From positions 310,001 through 374,000 of the forward strand of contig NZ_PXZL01000007.1 in NCBI RefSeq assembly GCF_003013405.1: a DNA stretch of 64,000 nt, given 5' to 3'. The stretch comes from Brevibacillus formosus. GTDB lineage: Bacteria; Bacillota; Bacilli; Brevibacillales; Brevibacillaceae. Shown here one piece after another: positions 7,857 through 17,115 of the stretch (positions are counted from its first letter, which is position 1; each line of letters opens with the position of its first letter). Both the position numbers and the translations under genes were made by a program. Under the pieces are notes generated by a model that was not told the DNA's origin, searched no databases, and worked only from the letters and a program-made list of their open reading frames with translations.

Positions 7857-9533
7857 ATGTCGAGAAAATGGTTGAGAAGACGACCGAACATCTTATTCAT
7901 CATTGTGGATGAGGAACGGTTTCCCCCTGTTTATGAAGAGCCCGCGATACGTGAATGGAGCGAGGATACACTCCACGCTCATGCTTTTTTGCGAGAGCAT
8001 GGGTTGGAGTTCAAGCGTCATTACGTCGGCTCCACAGGCTGTTGCCCTAGCAGAGCCACCTTGTTCACCGGTCAGTACCCCTCTTTGCACGGCGTCACCC
8101 AGACCAGCGGCGCCGCTAAACGAGCTCCCGACAGTGACATGTTCTGGCTCGATTGCAATACTGTACCGACGATGGGAAATTATTTTCGTCAAGCGGGCTA
8201 TCGTTGTTTCTATAAAGGCAAATGGCATATATCCGATGCCGACATTTGGGTACCGGGTACCCATTTTCCTATCCCTAGCTATATCCCTGGAACAGGAGTT
8301 CCTGATCCAGATAAGGAACGCTTATACTTGCTTGCCGATCGGCTGGACGGCTATGGCTTCTCCAGTTGGATAGGCCCTGAACCGCATGGAATAGCGCCGC
8401 ATAACTCCGGTTCGTCCACAGCCATCGGAGTAAATGGTCGTGATGTGGTATACAGCAGCGGAGTCATCGAGCTGCTTCATGCATTAGACCAAGAGAAAAG
8501 CTCCGTTGAAAGCTGCCATCCTTGGCTGATCGTGGCGTCTTTCGTCAATCCACATGATATCGCCATCTATGGGGATATCTCTGCGACCTCGCCGTTTTTT
8601 CGCTTTTATGTGGATAAGTCAGTTCCCGCTGTTGCCCCGGCCCCTACTCAGCACGAATCACTTGCGACAAAACCGCGCTGCCAAGCGAGTTATCGGGAAG
8701 TATTTCCACAAGCGTTCCAGCCCATTTCGGACCAAGCCCATTATCGAAGACTGTACTATCAGCTCCAAAAAAACGCCGATCGGGAAGTGATGCGCGTTCT
8801 TGAAGCACTCGTCGCCAGTTCTTTTTATCCCGAGACATTGGTCTTGTTCACATCTGATCACGGCGAATTGTTGGGTGCTCACGGCAATCTGCATCAAAAA
8901 TGGTACTGTGCCTATGAAGAGGCGATACACGTTCCCCTCATTATCCACAACCCGCTTCTTTTTCCACACGCAGCCTCCACAGAGCTGTTAACCAGCCATG
9001 TGGATATTCTTCCGACACTACTCGGTATGGCCGGAGCAGACACAGACAGGCTTAGTGAGGAGCTGACCTATACACACAGCGAGGTACGCCCTCTTGTCGG
9101 TCGTGATCTTACTCCCATCATCTTGTCCCACGATACTGACTCTATCTCCAGCGAGCCGATTTACTTCATGACGGACGACGATGTGACAAAAGGACAGCAT
9201 CAAGTAAACGTGCAGCACCAACCCTATGACTCTGTCATTCCTCCGAATCGGATAGAAACGGTCATCGCCTACATCAATTCTGCCGGGCACAGCGCTTTAT
9301 GGAAATACTCCTGCTATTTTTCCGAGGATGTATACACCCCAACGATGACGGATTACGAATTGTACAATCTCACGGCCGATCCTTTGGAAGCACGGAACAT
9401 GGTAATCCCCCTCTACAAAACCACACACTCGGAGCGCGTCCGCCTGAATATGGAGCTGCTTTTAGAAGAACAACGCGCCCAAAAGCGACTGACACCATTT
9501 TTGCCCCCTTTCGTACAACTACTGTCTACGTGA
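7857..9533 (+). CDS. Sulfatase (type I, formylglycine-dependent)
   Basis: A 558-residue arylsulfatase/alkaline-phosphatase superfamily hydrolase. Near the N-terminus PNILFIIVDEE supplies a metal ligand; GCCPSRATLFTG carries the C-x-P-S-R motif whose first cysteine is converted to formylglycine; KGKWHIS gives the Lys-x-His pair; and TSDHGELLGAHG (about residue 340) supplies the second Asp-His metal ligands. All the expected catalytic elements are present. There is no signal peptide, so it is probably cytosolic and acts on an imported sulfate ester, unidentified. ATG 7857 is preceded by AGAGGGGG at 6 bases. It is monocistronic, between two terminators. Confidence 0.9.
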   Translation: MSRKWLRRRPNILFIIVDEERFPPVYEEPAIREWSEDTLHAHAFLREHGLEFKRHYVGSTGCCPSRATLFTGQYPSLHGVTQTSGAAKRAPDSDMFWLDCNTVPTMGNYFRQAGYRCFYKGKWHISDADIWVPGTHFPIPSYIPGTGVPDPDKERLYLLADRLDGYGFSSWIGPEPHGIAPHNSGSSTAIGVNGRDVVYSSGVIELLHALDQEKSSVESCHPWLIVASFVNPHDIAIYGDISATSPFFRFYVDKSVPAVAPAPTQHESLATKPRCQASYREVFPQAFQPISDQAHYRRLYYQLQKNADREVMRVLEALVASSFYPETLVLFTSDHGELLGAHGNLHQKWYCAYEEAIHVPLIIHNPLLFPHAASTELLTSHVDILPTLLGMAGADTDRLSEELTYTHSEVRPLVGRDLTPIILSHDTDSISSEPIYFMTDDDVTKGQHQVNVQHQPYDSVIPPNRIETVIAYINSAGHSALWKYSCYFSEDVYTPTMTDYELYNLTADPLEARNMVIPLYKTTHSERVRLNMELLLEEQRAQKRLTPFLPPFVQLLST

Positions 9534-9551
9534 ATTTTCCCGGAACAACAG

Positions 9552-9580
9552 AAAAAACCCCTCAAAATCGAGGGGCTTTT
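9552..9580. terminator. Bidirectional terminator between sulfatase and ptsH
   Basis: CCCCTC and GAGGGG with a 6-base loop, flanked by an A-run on one side and a T-run on the other, so it can stop both the sulfatase (+) and the mtl-pts operon (-). Confidence 0.85.
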
Positions 9581-9600
9581 CTTCTTTCCTATTCTCTCCC

Positions 9601-9858
9601 CTATTCCTGTTCGGTCAATGCTTTTTCCAATGCAGCCATCGCTTCTTGTTCATCGACACCATCCGTAATCAGGGTAATTTCTTCCCCTTTTGCAATCGCT
9701 GCTGCCATAATGCCCATGATGCTCTTGCCATTTACATTTTTCTCATTTTTGATGATTTTAATTTCGCTGGAAAAAGACGTGGCTACCTTCACAAAGTTCG
9801 CAGCAGGACGCGCATGCAGGCCGTGCGCCAATTGAACCACTATTTTTTTCTCTACCAT
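9601..9858 (-). CDS. ptsH: HPr phosphocarrier protein
   Basis: An 85-residue HPr. His15 in GLHARPA is the site phosphorylated by EI, and Ser46 in NVNGKSIMGIM is the regulatory site for HPr kinase, so both the sugar-transport and the CcpA-corepressor functions are intact. It is the last gene of the mannitol operon, 18 bases after ptsI. The order ptsI then ptsH is the reverse of the standard ptsHI operon. A second HPr is encoded at 41709-41972. Confidence 0.94.
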   Translation of the reverse strand: MVEKKIVVQLAHGLHARPAANFVKVATSFSSEIKIIKNEKNVNGKSIMGIMAAAIAKGEEITLITDGVDEQEAMAALEKALTEQE

Positions 9859-9876
9859 TCTGATCTGCCTCCTTCT

Positions 9877-11598
9877 CTATACTTTCTCAAGCCATTCCTT
9901 CACGAACGCCTCTACTTGCGCGGAGGTGCTCATCTGTAAAATCGTATCAATCTGTTTCGCTGCGTCCTCCACACTCAAACGACTCAGCTGTTGGCGCGCA
10001 GGCAAAATACTCCCTGCACTCATACTATATTCATCCAGACCCATTCCCAACAGAATCGGGATCGCGATTGGATCGCCCGCCATCTCCCCGCACATACCGA
10101 CCCATTTGTTCTGCGCGTGCCCTGCTTTAATGACATTGTACAGCAAGCGCAAAACGGCAGGGTGATAAGGCTGGTAGAGATAAGCGACCTTCTCGTTCAT
10201 GCGGTCGGCTGCCATTGTGTATTGAATTAAATCATTGGTTCCAATGCTGAAAAAGTCAACCTCGCGTGCAAATTGATCGGCCATCAGTGCTGCAGCAGGG
10301 ATCTCAATCATGATACCCACTTCGTACTGATCGGATACTACAATTCCGCGATTGACCAAGGATTTTTTCTCTTCCTCCAAAATCGCTTTCGCCTGACGAA
10401 ACTCCTCCAGGGTCGCAATCATCGGAAACATGATTTTCAAATTGCCGTGTACACTTGCGCGCAATAGAGCACGCAGCTGCGTACGAAACAGTTCCTGGTT
10501 GTCAAGACACAGCCGGATGGCGCGATGTCCAAGAAACGGGTTCATTTCTTCTGGCAAAGCCAGGTAGGAGAGATGCTTGTCCCCGCCAATGTCCAACGTG
10601 CGAATAACCACCGGACGGTCGCCCATATGCTCCAGCACGTGCTTGTACGCGAGGTATTGCTCCTCTTCCGTCGGAAAATCATTGCGTCCCATGTACAGAA
10701 ACTCCGTGCGGAACAGCCCGACACCTTCAGCTCCGTTGGCGATTGCCCCAGCGACATCTTCAGGGCTTCCGATATTGGCGGCAAGCTCGACATGATGATT
10801 GTCCAACGTAACGGTTTTATTGTTCACAAGCTTCGCCAGTTCGGCTTTTTGTGCTTCGTAATCAGCCTGCTTGCGTTTGTAGAAAGCGATTTCCTCTTCA
10901 CTCGGGTCAATAATCGCGATCCCTTCATGCCCGTCAAGAATGATAAGCGTTGAGGGCTGAACCGCACGAGTAATCCCTTGTGTTCCGACAACAGCAGGAA
11001 TCTCCAGAGAACGCGCCATAATCGCCGAATGCGAGGTTCGTCCCCCAATGTCCGTGATGAAGCCTTTGACATAGCGACGGTCTAATTGAGCTGTATCGGA
11101 AGGCGTCAAATCATCCGCTACAAGGATCACTTCCTCTGTCAGCTCACCGAGTCCTGCAAACGGTACCCCGAGCAAGTAAGAAAGTACACGTTTGGTCACG
11201 TCACGAATATCTGCTGCTCTCTCCCGCATGTATTCGTTGTCCATTTGCTCGAAAAGTCCGATGTATGCTTGTGCGACATCATTCAAGGCACTTTCGGCGT
11301 TTGTCTTTTCGTTTGAGATTTTATCTTTGACGGTATCGACCAGTTCCGGGTCTTCCAAGACGAGCAGGTGAGCTTTGAAAATGTCTGCATGCTCCGTCCC
11401 CATCTCCCGCTCCACGCGCAGAACGATGCCCTCCAAATCATTTTTCGCTCGAGCCAACGCCTCTTGAAAGCGTTGGATTTCATTCGCCGGATCTTCAATC
11501 GCTACGGTATTGATCTGTAAATCGGGCGTTGTCAGTAAAAACGCCTTGCCAATGGCTATACCTGCTGAAGCTTTTACACCTGTGATCTTTTGGGACAT
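9877..11598 (-). CDS. ptsI: Phosphoenolpyruvate-protein phosphotransferase (PTS enzyme I)
   Basis: A 573-residue enzyme I, close to the usual 570. It transfers phosphate from PEP to HPr in the cytoplasm. The phosphorylated histidine is His190 in [19 protein letters not shown]; the PEP-binding barrel follows, with [23 protein letters not shown] and the catalytic [14 protein letters not shown] 11598 is preferred because [20 protein letters not shown] matches the family N-terminus; a TTG at 11619, overlapping the mtlD stop, is also possible. It follows mtlD directly and is not next to any other ptsH. Confidence 0.95.
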   Translation of the reverse strand: MSQKITGVKASAGIAIGKAFLLTTPDLQINTVAIEDPANEIQRFQEALARAKNDLEGIVLRVEREMGTEHADIFKAHLLVLEDPELVDTVKDKISNEKTNAESALNDVAQAYIGLFEQMDNEYMRERAADIRDVTKRVLSYLLGVPFAGLGELTEEVILVADDLTPSDTAQLDRRYVKGFITDIGGRTSHSAIMARSLEIPAVVGTQGITRAVQPSTLIILDGHEGIAIIDPSEEEIAFYKRKQADYEAQKAELAKLVNNKTVTLDNHHVELAANIGSPEDVAGAIANGAEGVGLFRTEFLYMGRNDFPTEEEQYLAYKHVLEHMGDRPVVIRTLDIGGDKHLSYLALPEEMNPFLGHRAIRLCLDNQELFRTQLRALLRASVHGNLKIMFPMIATLEEFRQAKAILEEEKKSLVNRGIVVSDQYEVGIMIEIPAAALMADQFAREVDFFSIGTNDLIQYTMAADRMNEKVAYLYQPYHPAVLRLLYNVIKAGHAQNKWVGMCGEMAGDPIAIPILLGMGLDEYSMSAGSILPARQQLSRLSVEDAAKQIDTILQMSTSAQVEAFVKEWLEKV

Positions 11599-11615
11599 CG
11601 TAACACCAGCCTTTC

Positions 11616-12776
11616 TCAATGGCTACCTGACCATTCCTTCAATCTGCGTGCCTGTTCGCGCACGATCTCCTCAAGTGGATGACCTGCCGGAATGCCGGTA
11701 CAATTGTGTAATGTATTTTCCCATCCAAACTCTTTCAGGCTTGCTTGTATCCGTGCGGACTCCGCATCCTCTGGATAGTCGAATGCCAGTGCCGCTGCAA
11801 TCGCCAGTCCCAAATACTCTGGATTCATTCCTTTTTCCATGCATTGCAGCGCCGGGCCGACCAAACGATCATGCTGCGACAGCTTGCGGATCGGCGAACG
11901 TGCCACCCTGACAATATCGTCAGACAGCAGCGGGTTGGTGTATCTGCCGAGGATTTTTTCTACATACTGCCCATGCACCTGCGGGTCAAATCCGTACTTG
12001 GCAGCAAGCAGCGCACCTGTCTCCTGAAGAGCTCCCCGTGTCGCCTGAACAATCCGGTCGTCTCGCATCGCTTCATCAATCGTATTCATCCCCAACTGAT
12101 ACCCCAGGTATGCGATGACAGCATGACCTGTGTTGACGGTAAACAGCTTTCTTTCGATGTACGGCGCCAAATCCTCCACATACGTAACGCCCTCTATGAA
12201 CGGGACTTCTCCAACCATCTGCGACGAATCTACCACCCATTCGAAAAACGGTTCGACCATAACCAGAAGCTTGTCATCATGCTGCTGCAAAGGAACAATC
12301 CGGTCTACCGCTGCATTGGGGAATCCGATCCATTGTGCTGCCTCGGCTTTAACCGACTCCGTCAGATGCTCATACACATGCTCCTTCAGCTTCTCGCTGC
12401 CGCCAATCATGTTTTCGCATGCAATCACATTGAGCGGCTTCGCCTGAACAGAAAGTCTCCGGGTAATGCCGGCTGCGATGGCTCCTGCAATATGCGGAAG
12501 AATGTTTGGACCAACTGCCGTAGTTACCAAATCGGCAGTGGCGATCGCTTCTGCTACCGCCGCTACATCCTGACCATTTATCGCTCGAACTCCTTCCACG
12601 ACCGACTCCGGTTTCCCTGTTTCTGCTAGTTGCACGCGATACTTTTTTCGCTCATTCAGCTCGTCGACCAAAGCCGCATTGACATCCACAAACGCAATTT
12701 CATAGCCAGCCTTTTGCAACAGTTGTCCGATAAAGCCTCGCCCAATGTTTCCCGCTCCAAAATGTACAGCTAGCAT
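11616..12776 (-). CDS. mtlD: Mannitol-1-phosphate 5-dehydrogenase
   Basis: A 386-residue NAD-dependent polyol dehydrogenase that oxidises mannitol 1-phosphate to fructose 6-phosphate. The N-terminal [17 protein letters not shown] is the family dinucleotide-binding motif, and [14 protein letters not shown] and [16 protein letters not shown] belong to the catalytic domain. Length matches known MtlD. It has a GGAGG-containing site and begins 6 bases after mtlF. Confidence 0.96.
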   Translation of the reverse strand: MLAVHFGAGNIGRGFIGQLLQKAGYEIAFVDVNAALVDELNERKKYRVQLAETGKPESVVEGVRAINGQDVAAVAEAIATADLVTTAVGPNILPHIAGAIAAGITRRLSVQAKPLNVIACENMIGGSEKLKEHVYEHLTESVKAEAAQWIGFPNAAVDRIVPLQQHDDKLLVMVEPFFEWVVDSSQMVGEVPFIEGVTYVEDLAPYIERKLFTVNTGHAVIAYLGYQLGMNTIDEAMRDDRIVQATRGALQETGALLAAKYGFDPQVHGQYVEKILGRYTNPLLSDDIVRVARSPIRKLSQHDRLVGPALQCMEKGMNPEYLGLAIAAALAFDYPEDAESARIQASLKEFGWENTLHNCTGIPAGHPLEEIVREQARRLKEWSGSH

Positions 12777-12782
12777 AGGGGG

Positions 12783-13217
12783 TTACACCTCCTCGGAGAA
12801 CATCGCGATGATCTCTTCCGCCGAAGCCGCGTTCACAATCCGCTTGACGTTTTCCTCCTCGGAGCAAAGAATTGCGATGTTCGAGAGCACCTCCAAATGC
12901 TCGTCTCCAACAGCAGCAATGCCCACCAGCAAATATGCTGTATTCCCTTCTCCAAAATCTACGCCCTCCGGAACCTGAATGATGGAGATCCCAGTGGATT
13001 GAATCTCTGCCTTGGATTCGTTCGTTCCATGCGGGATGGCTACGCCGCTTCCGATGTAAGTGGTCGCCAGCTGCTCGCGCTCTTGCATTTTCTCTACATA
13101 CGCCTCTGTTACGTGGCCTGCGCGCACAAGCAATTCTCCTGCCAGTCTGATTGCCTCTTCTTTATTGGCTACCTTTGCATTCAACATGATTTTTTCTACT
13201 GTCAGTATGTTTTTCAT
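12783..13217 (-). CDS. mtlF: Mannitol-specific PTS IIA component
   Basis: A 144-residue EIIA of the mannitol/fructose family that passes phosphate from HPr to the MtlA IIB domain. His63 in YIGSGVAIPHGTNESK is the phosphorylation site. ATG 13217 was chosen (GGAG 8 bases upstream; M-K-N-I-L is the family start) over an in-frame ATG 33 bases upstream. It overlaps the mtlR stop by 4 bases, so it is translationally coupled. Confidence 0.94.
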   Translation of the reverse strand: MKNILTVEKIMLNAKVANKEEAIRLAGELLVRAGHVTEAYVEKMQEREQLATTYIGSGVAIPHGTNESKAEIQSTGISIIQVPEGVDFGEGNTAYLLVGIAAVGDEHLEVLSNIAILCSEEENVKRIVNAASAEEIIAMFSEEV

Positions 13218-15319
13218 TTCGTTCTCTCCAATCCTATCTTTTTGAGGCAAAACGCATACATTTTGCCCGCTATATAATCAGCAATTTGCTGTGTTTCTCC
13301 TTTTCTCAAAACCGCTTGCATTTCTTCTTCAATCAAAAGGGAGCTGATCTCGCTGAGTACTTCCAGCCCTTCCTTCGGCACTTCTTTCGGCCCTAACAAG
13401 AGCAGAAGCATGTCAATGGATATCACTTCTTCATCCATCGAGCGAAGAAGCACAGGCTCTTGTAATTGGTGAAACGTAAAAGACGCCTTGTTCACCGCTT
13501 CATTTCTTCCGTGAAAAAGGGCCAAGGATGTTCCCGGAATCCCCAAACCGCCGAACTTTTCCCGCTCGATCAATTGCTTGACTACCGGTTCGACCTCCTC
13601 GATCGTTCCGCGTTCTTTCAGCCTCTTGCTGATTTGGCTCAAAAGCTGGGCGATATCCTGATCACGGTTATCCCATCTCATTCCCCATAGCCCATCATAA
13701 AGCTCATTGGCATACGCAGCGTAGTATTGCATGGCTCTTAGTTGTTCGACGGACTGCTGTCCTGCGGGAACCAGCTGACTTTTCTCCTGATAGAATTGCT
13801 TCTGACTCGTCGTATGCAATTGATATTTAATTTTTTGGATATCATCTGGCGGAAGCAGCGGGCTGACCACGACATATTCCGCTGGATCGAGCGGCAATGG
13901 AAGGGTGGAAATAATTAAGTCATAGTCCGTTGCCGGAACCTCTTCCAAATCGAACATGGACAGATTTTTTAAGCTGACAATCTCCGGTATTTCTTTTTTG
14001 ATGCGCGTTGCCAAAATCTTGGAGGAGCCGATCCCGCTGGAGCATACTACCAATGCCCGGTACCACTGCTGCTCATGGCGCGTTCTCTCCAGTGCCGCTC
14101 CAAGATGCATTACCAGATACCCGATCTCTTCATCTGGAACCTGTAGCCCTGGCAAAGTCGTATGGACCGCTTCCCTTGTTACAGCAAACAGCTCTGGATA
14201 GTTTTGCTTGATCTGTTCGAGAATTGGATTGCGAATCTCCATCTTTCGCTGCAATCGGTACAACGCTGGCTCCAAATGGGTCAACAGACCATGGAACAGC
14301 GAGGCGTCATTGCCAAGCGGAATATCCAAGCGCTCTCCGCAGGCTTGAATGAAGCGTTTAGTAATGACCATGAGTTCCGTATTTTCCGGCCATACCTGTT
14401 CATCCGGAGAATGCCGCAGCTTGGCTCCCCGCAAATGCATCGTAATATAGCCGATCTCATCCGCTGGGATTTCCATTTGGAAAATTTGCTTCAGCCTCTC
14501 CATGATGTTGCTGGCTATTTCGTACTCAGGTGTTCCAATCAATTCACTGAGGGTGTTCTCGTCAAAATGAATGCCCTCCCCTTTTTCAATCCGTTCCATG
14601 GCCAATGCCAAATGTGTGACCAATCCGAGGTAGGCGCTGTCAGCCAAAGGATAGGGAAGCTCCTCATCCAGATGGCTCAATGCATTCTCGACCTTGATCA
14701 GCTTTTCCCGGTCAATCAAGCCGAGCAGCCGTTCCGATATCGAGTCGATGTCTCGTAGTGCCTTGTTTTGAATATTTTCTTTGATAATCCCAATCAGCTC
14801 GTGATCGTCCAGATGCTCGGCAATCAGTCTGCTGATAGCCCGCCGCTTGGACGACTCAGTACCTTGCAGCTCTACGCCGTACCCTCTTTTTCGCAAGAGT
14901 GACAGATCGTAACGAGCAAGCATAGTCTCCAAATCATCCAGATCATGGCTGATGGTCGCTGTCGTCACTTTCAGATCGATTGCTAGCGAAATCAGCTTGA
15001 CTGGCTCCGATGCCTCCAGGAGCGCGCACAGGATGATGGCCTTACGTTCCTGGGCGGTGTATTCCTTCGTCATGTGATGCAGGACAGACATTCTGAGGGC
15101 ACGCTTTTGGTCGTCGGTCCCTACCACTTCAAGCCCTGATCCTGTTTTTCGGACTAACTCCAGTTCAAATTCATCAAACAAGGAATCCAGCGCATCCAAT
15201 TCCCTGTGAACGGTACGGCCGCTTACACCAATCTGTTCGGCGATCGAACCAACGGTAACCCCTTTTTGTTCCTTCAATAAAATCTCGATAATAGATCGCT
15301 GCCGAGAGGATACATGCAT
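13214..15319 (-). CDS. mtlR: Mannitol operon activator MtlR (PRD/EIIB/EIIA regulator)
   Basis: A 701-residue DNA-binding activator of the MtlR family. In order: two helix-turn-helix segments (about 5-65 and 95-150), two PTS-regulation domains (about 185-400) carrying several conserved histidines (for example THLALAMERIE and MHLRGAKL), an EIIB-like domain starting ALVVCSSGIGSSK (about 413), and an EIIA-like domain at the C-terminus (SLALFHGRNE, about 600). Phosphorylation by HPr and by the mannitol EII proteins would set its activity, activating without mannitol-driven dephosphorylation conflicts. It sits between mtlA and mtlF, as in Geobacillus-type mtlARFD operons. GGAGGG lies 9 bases before ATG 15319. 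Confidence 0.94.
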   Translation of the reverse strand: MHVSSRQRSIIEILLKEQKGVTVGSIAEQIGVSGRTVHRELDALDSLFDEFELELVRKTGSGLEVVGTDDQKRALRMSVLHHMTKEYTAQERKAIILCALLEASEPVKLISLAIDLKVTTATISHDLDDLETMLARYDLSLLRKRGYGVELQGTESSKRRAISRLIAEHLDDHELIGIIKENIQNKALRDIDSISERLLGLIDREKLIKVENALSHLDEELPYPLADSAYLGLVTHLALAMERIEKGEGIHFDENTLSELIGTPEYEIASNIMERLKQIFQMEIPADEIGYITMHLRGAKLRHSPDEQVWPENTELMVITKRFIQACGERLDIPLGNDASLFHGLLTHLEPALYRLQRKMEIRNPILEQIKQNYPELFAVTREAVHTTLPGLQVPDEEIGYLVMHLGAALERTRHEQQWYRALVVCSSGIGSSKILATRIKKEIPEIVSLKNLSMFDLEEVPATDYDLIISTLPLPLDPAEYVVVSPLLPPDDIQKIKYQLHTTSQKQFYQEKSQLVPAGQQSVEQLRAMQYYAAYANELYDGLWGMRWDNRDQDIAQLLSQISKRLKERGTIEEVEPVVKQLIEREKFGGLGIPGTSLALFHGRNEAVNKASFTFHQLQEPVLLRSMDEEVISIDMLLLLLGPKEVPKEGLEVLSEISSLLIEEEMQAVLRKGETQQIADYIAGKMYAFCLKKIGLERTK

Positions 15320-15347
15320 GTCTTCGTTCCCTCCTTAACGCCAAAGA

Positions 15348-15381
15348 GGGAAGACGCTAGCTCTCACTAGCGTTGATTCCC
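15348..15381 (-). other. Intercistronic hairpin between mtlA and mtlR
   Basis: AACGCTAG and CTAGCGT form a perfect core stem with a 6-base loop, extended outward by GGGAA/TTCCC. There is no T-run, so it is more likely an mRNA stabiliser or processing site that lets mtlA be more abundant than mtlR than a full terminator. It begins 1 base after the mtlA stop. Confidence 0.6.
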
Positions 15382-15382
15382 T

Positions 15383-16813
15383 TTACCCCAGGCGTTTGAC
15401 CAACTTGTCATACTCGGGACTATTCAAGAAATTTTCAATGGAGATATGCTCGGCAGAAGGCGCTTTGACCTGCGCTCTCTCTGTTAAAGACTTGTGCGTA
15501 ATGACAATATCAGCGTCATCAGGAATATCGTTGATCGCCGTATTGATGACCGTAATCTCGGTCAGACCCGCATCCTTGAATTTTTTGCGCAAGGACGCCG
15601 CGCCCATCGCACTGGAGCCCATACCCGCATCGCAAGAGAAGACAACTTTTTTCACGTCAGCAGCTACCTCATGCTTCACGGGAGCTTCTACTACTTCTTG
15701 TTCCTGCGTTTTTTTGCCTTTCATCTCTTGCATTTTTTCTGTCGCTTTTTCCAGTTCATCTTCATCTGTCTTCGCGCTCATTTTCAAGAGAGCAGATGCG
15801 ATCAGGAAGGAAACGACAGTCGCTGCCAACACACCAGCCAGTACCGGTAGCAATCCACCACGCGGTGCCATTGCAATCAAGGCGAAAATACTACCTGGAG
15901 ACGGTGGCGCCACCAATCCTGCGCCAAGCAGCGTGAAGGTAAACACACCAGCCATCCCGCCGCCAATGGCCGCCAGAATCAAACGCGGATTCATCAGCAC
16001 ATACGGGAAGTAAATTTCGTGGATACCCCCGAAGAAGTGAATGATGACAGCACCCGGAGCCGATTGCTTGGCACTGCCTCTGCCAGCAAGCCAGTACGCC
16101 AACAAAATTCCCAGACCTGGTCCCGGATTGGATTCAAGCAGGAAGAAAACGGATTGGCCCAGCTTCGCCGCTTCATCCAGACCGATCGGACTCAAAATAC
16201 CGTGGTTAATCGCATTATTCAGGAACAGGATCTTCGCTGGCTCGATGAAAATACTGGCAAGCGGCAGCAACCCTGCACCTACAATGACTTCTACACCCGC
16301 TGCAAGCGCCTTGCTCAAGCCTACAACGACAGGACCAATTGCTTGGAAAGCCAAAAGTGTCAGTAACCCGCCAACAATACCAGCGGAAAAGTTATTTACT
16401 AGCATTTCAAAGCCGGAACGAATTTTTCCTTCGAACAGCTGGTCCACTTTTTTCATGACCCAGCCGCCCAAAGGACCCATGATCATGGCTCCCAGGAACA
16501 TCGGGATGTCTGCCCCTACGACAACCCCCATCGTAGCGACGGCACCTACGACCCCGCCTCGAACATCATGGACCATTTTCCCGCCGGTATAACCGATCAG
16601 CAGTGGCAGTAAATACGTAATCATCGGTCCGACCAGTTTGGCCAAGTTCTCGTTAGGCAGCCAGCCTGTCGGAATAAACAACGCAGTAATCAATCCCCAA
16701 GCGATGAAAGCACCGATATTTGGCATGACCATCGCACTCAAGAATCGCCCAAACTTTTGTACCGAGACCCGTATTCCACCACCCGAAGAGTTTTTTGTTT
16801 CCACGCTCTCCAT
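15383..16813 (-). CDS. mtlA: Mannitol-specific PTS IICB component
   Basis: A 476-residue membrane permease-phosphotransferase that imports mannitol as mannitol 1-phosphate. The N-terminal 350 residues are the IIC membrane domain (KFGRFLSAMVMPNIGAFIAW at the start and the conserved FGGIHEIYFPYVLM substrate-site region). A charged linker follows, then the IIB domain with its phospho-cysteine in VVFSCDAGMGSSAMG. There is no fused IIA; that is encoded by mtlF. ATG 16813 has AAAGGAGG 7 bases upstream; the longer reading frame to 16876 has no such site. Confidence 0.96.
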   Translation of the reverse strand: MESVETKNSSGGGIRVSVQKFGRFLSAMVMPNIGAFIAWGLITALFIPTGWLPNENLAKLVGPMITYLLPLLIGYTGGKMVHDVRGGVVGAVATMGVVVGADIPMFLGAMIMGPLGGWVMKKVDQLFEGKIRSGFEMLVNNFSAGIVGGLLTLLAFQAIGPVVVGLSKALAAGVEVIVGAGLLPLASIFIEPAKILFLNNAINHGILSPIGLDEAAKLGQSVFFLLESNPGPGLGILLAYWLAGRGSAKQSAPGAVIIHFFGGIHEIYFPYVLMNPRLILAAIGGGMAGVFTFTLLGAGLVAPPSPGSIFALIAMAPRGGLLPVLAGVLAATVVSFLIASALLKMSAKTDEDELEKATEKMQEMKGKKTQEQEVVEAPVKHEVAADVKKVVFSCDAGMGSSAMGAASLRKKFKDAGLTEITVINTAINDIPDDADIVITHKSLTERAQVKAPSAEHISIENFLNSPEYDKLVKRLG

Positions 16814-16880
16814 ACCGCACCCTCCTTTACCCCTATTTATGAGATGTTGACATGATTGAAAAGGTAATGTGTACACCTCA

Positions 16881-16910
16881 AATATAAAGCGTTTTCATAG
16901 GGGCTAACAA
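16881..16910 (-). promoter_or_regulatory. Predicted mtl promoter
   Basis: TTGTTA, an 18-base spacer and TATATT on the minus strand, about 70 bases upstream of mtlA. The weak -35 fits a promoter that needs an activator (MtlR). Confidence 0.5.
16884..16897 (-). promoter_or_regulatory. Candidate cre site (CcpA operator) on the mtl promoter
   Basis: TGAAAACGCTTTAT matches the cre consensus with the central CG and both flanking A/T tracts intact; only the last two bases depart from the ideal palindrome. It lies between and over the promoter elements, so CcpA with Ser46-phosphorylated HPr would block transcription. That HPr is encoded by the last gene of the same operon. Confidence 0.7.
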
Positions 16911-17053
16911 CAAAATCAAAGCGCGAATTTGTCTGACTCGTTGTTGCCAAAAGTTAATTGCCCATAAGAAAAAGACCTCTACCCAGTTGCAGAAGCCAAA
17001 ACACTCCTAGTTTGTCACGGGTTCCCCTAAATATTCACAGGCAGGTCAACACG

Positions 17054-17094
17054 AAAAAAAGACCGATGCGCACATAATGTGCACACCAGTCTTT
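17054..17094 (-). terminator. Rho-independent terminator after cshA
   Basis: A long stem between AAAGACTGGTGTGCACA and its near-complement, then a run of seven T on the minus strand, 22 bases after the cshA stop. Confidence 0.9.
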
Positions 17095-17115
17095 GCTTGA
17101 GATACCGTTCGATTC

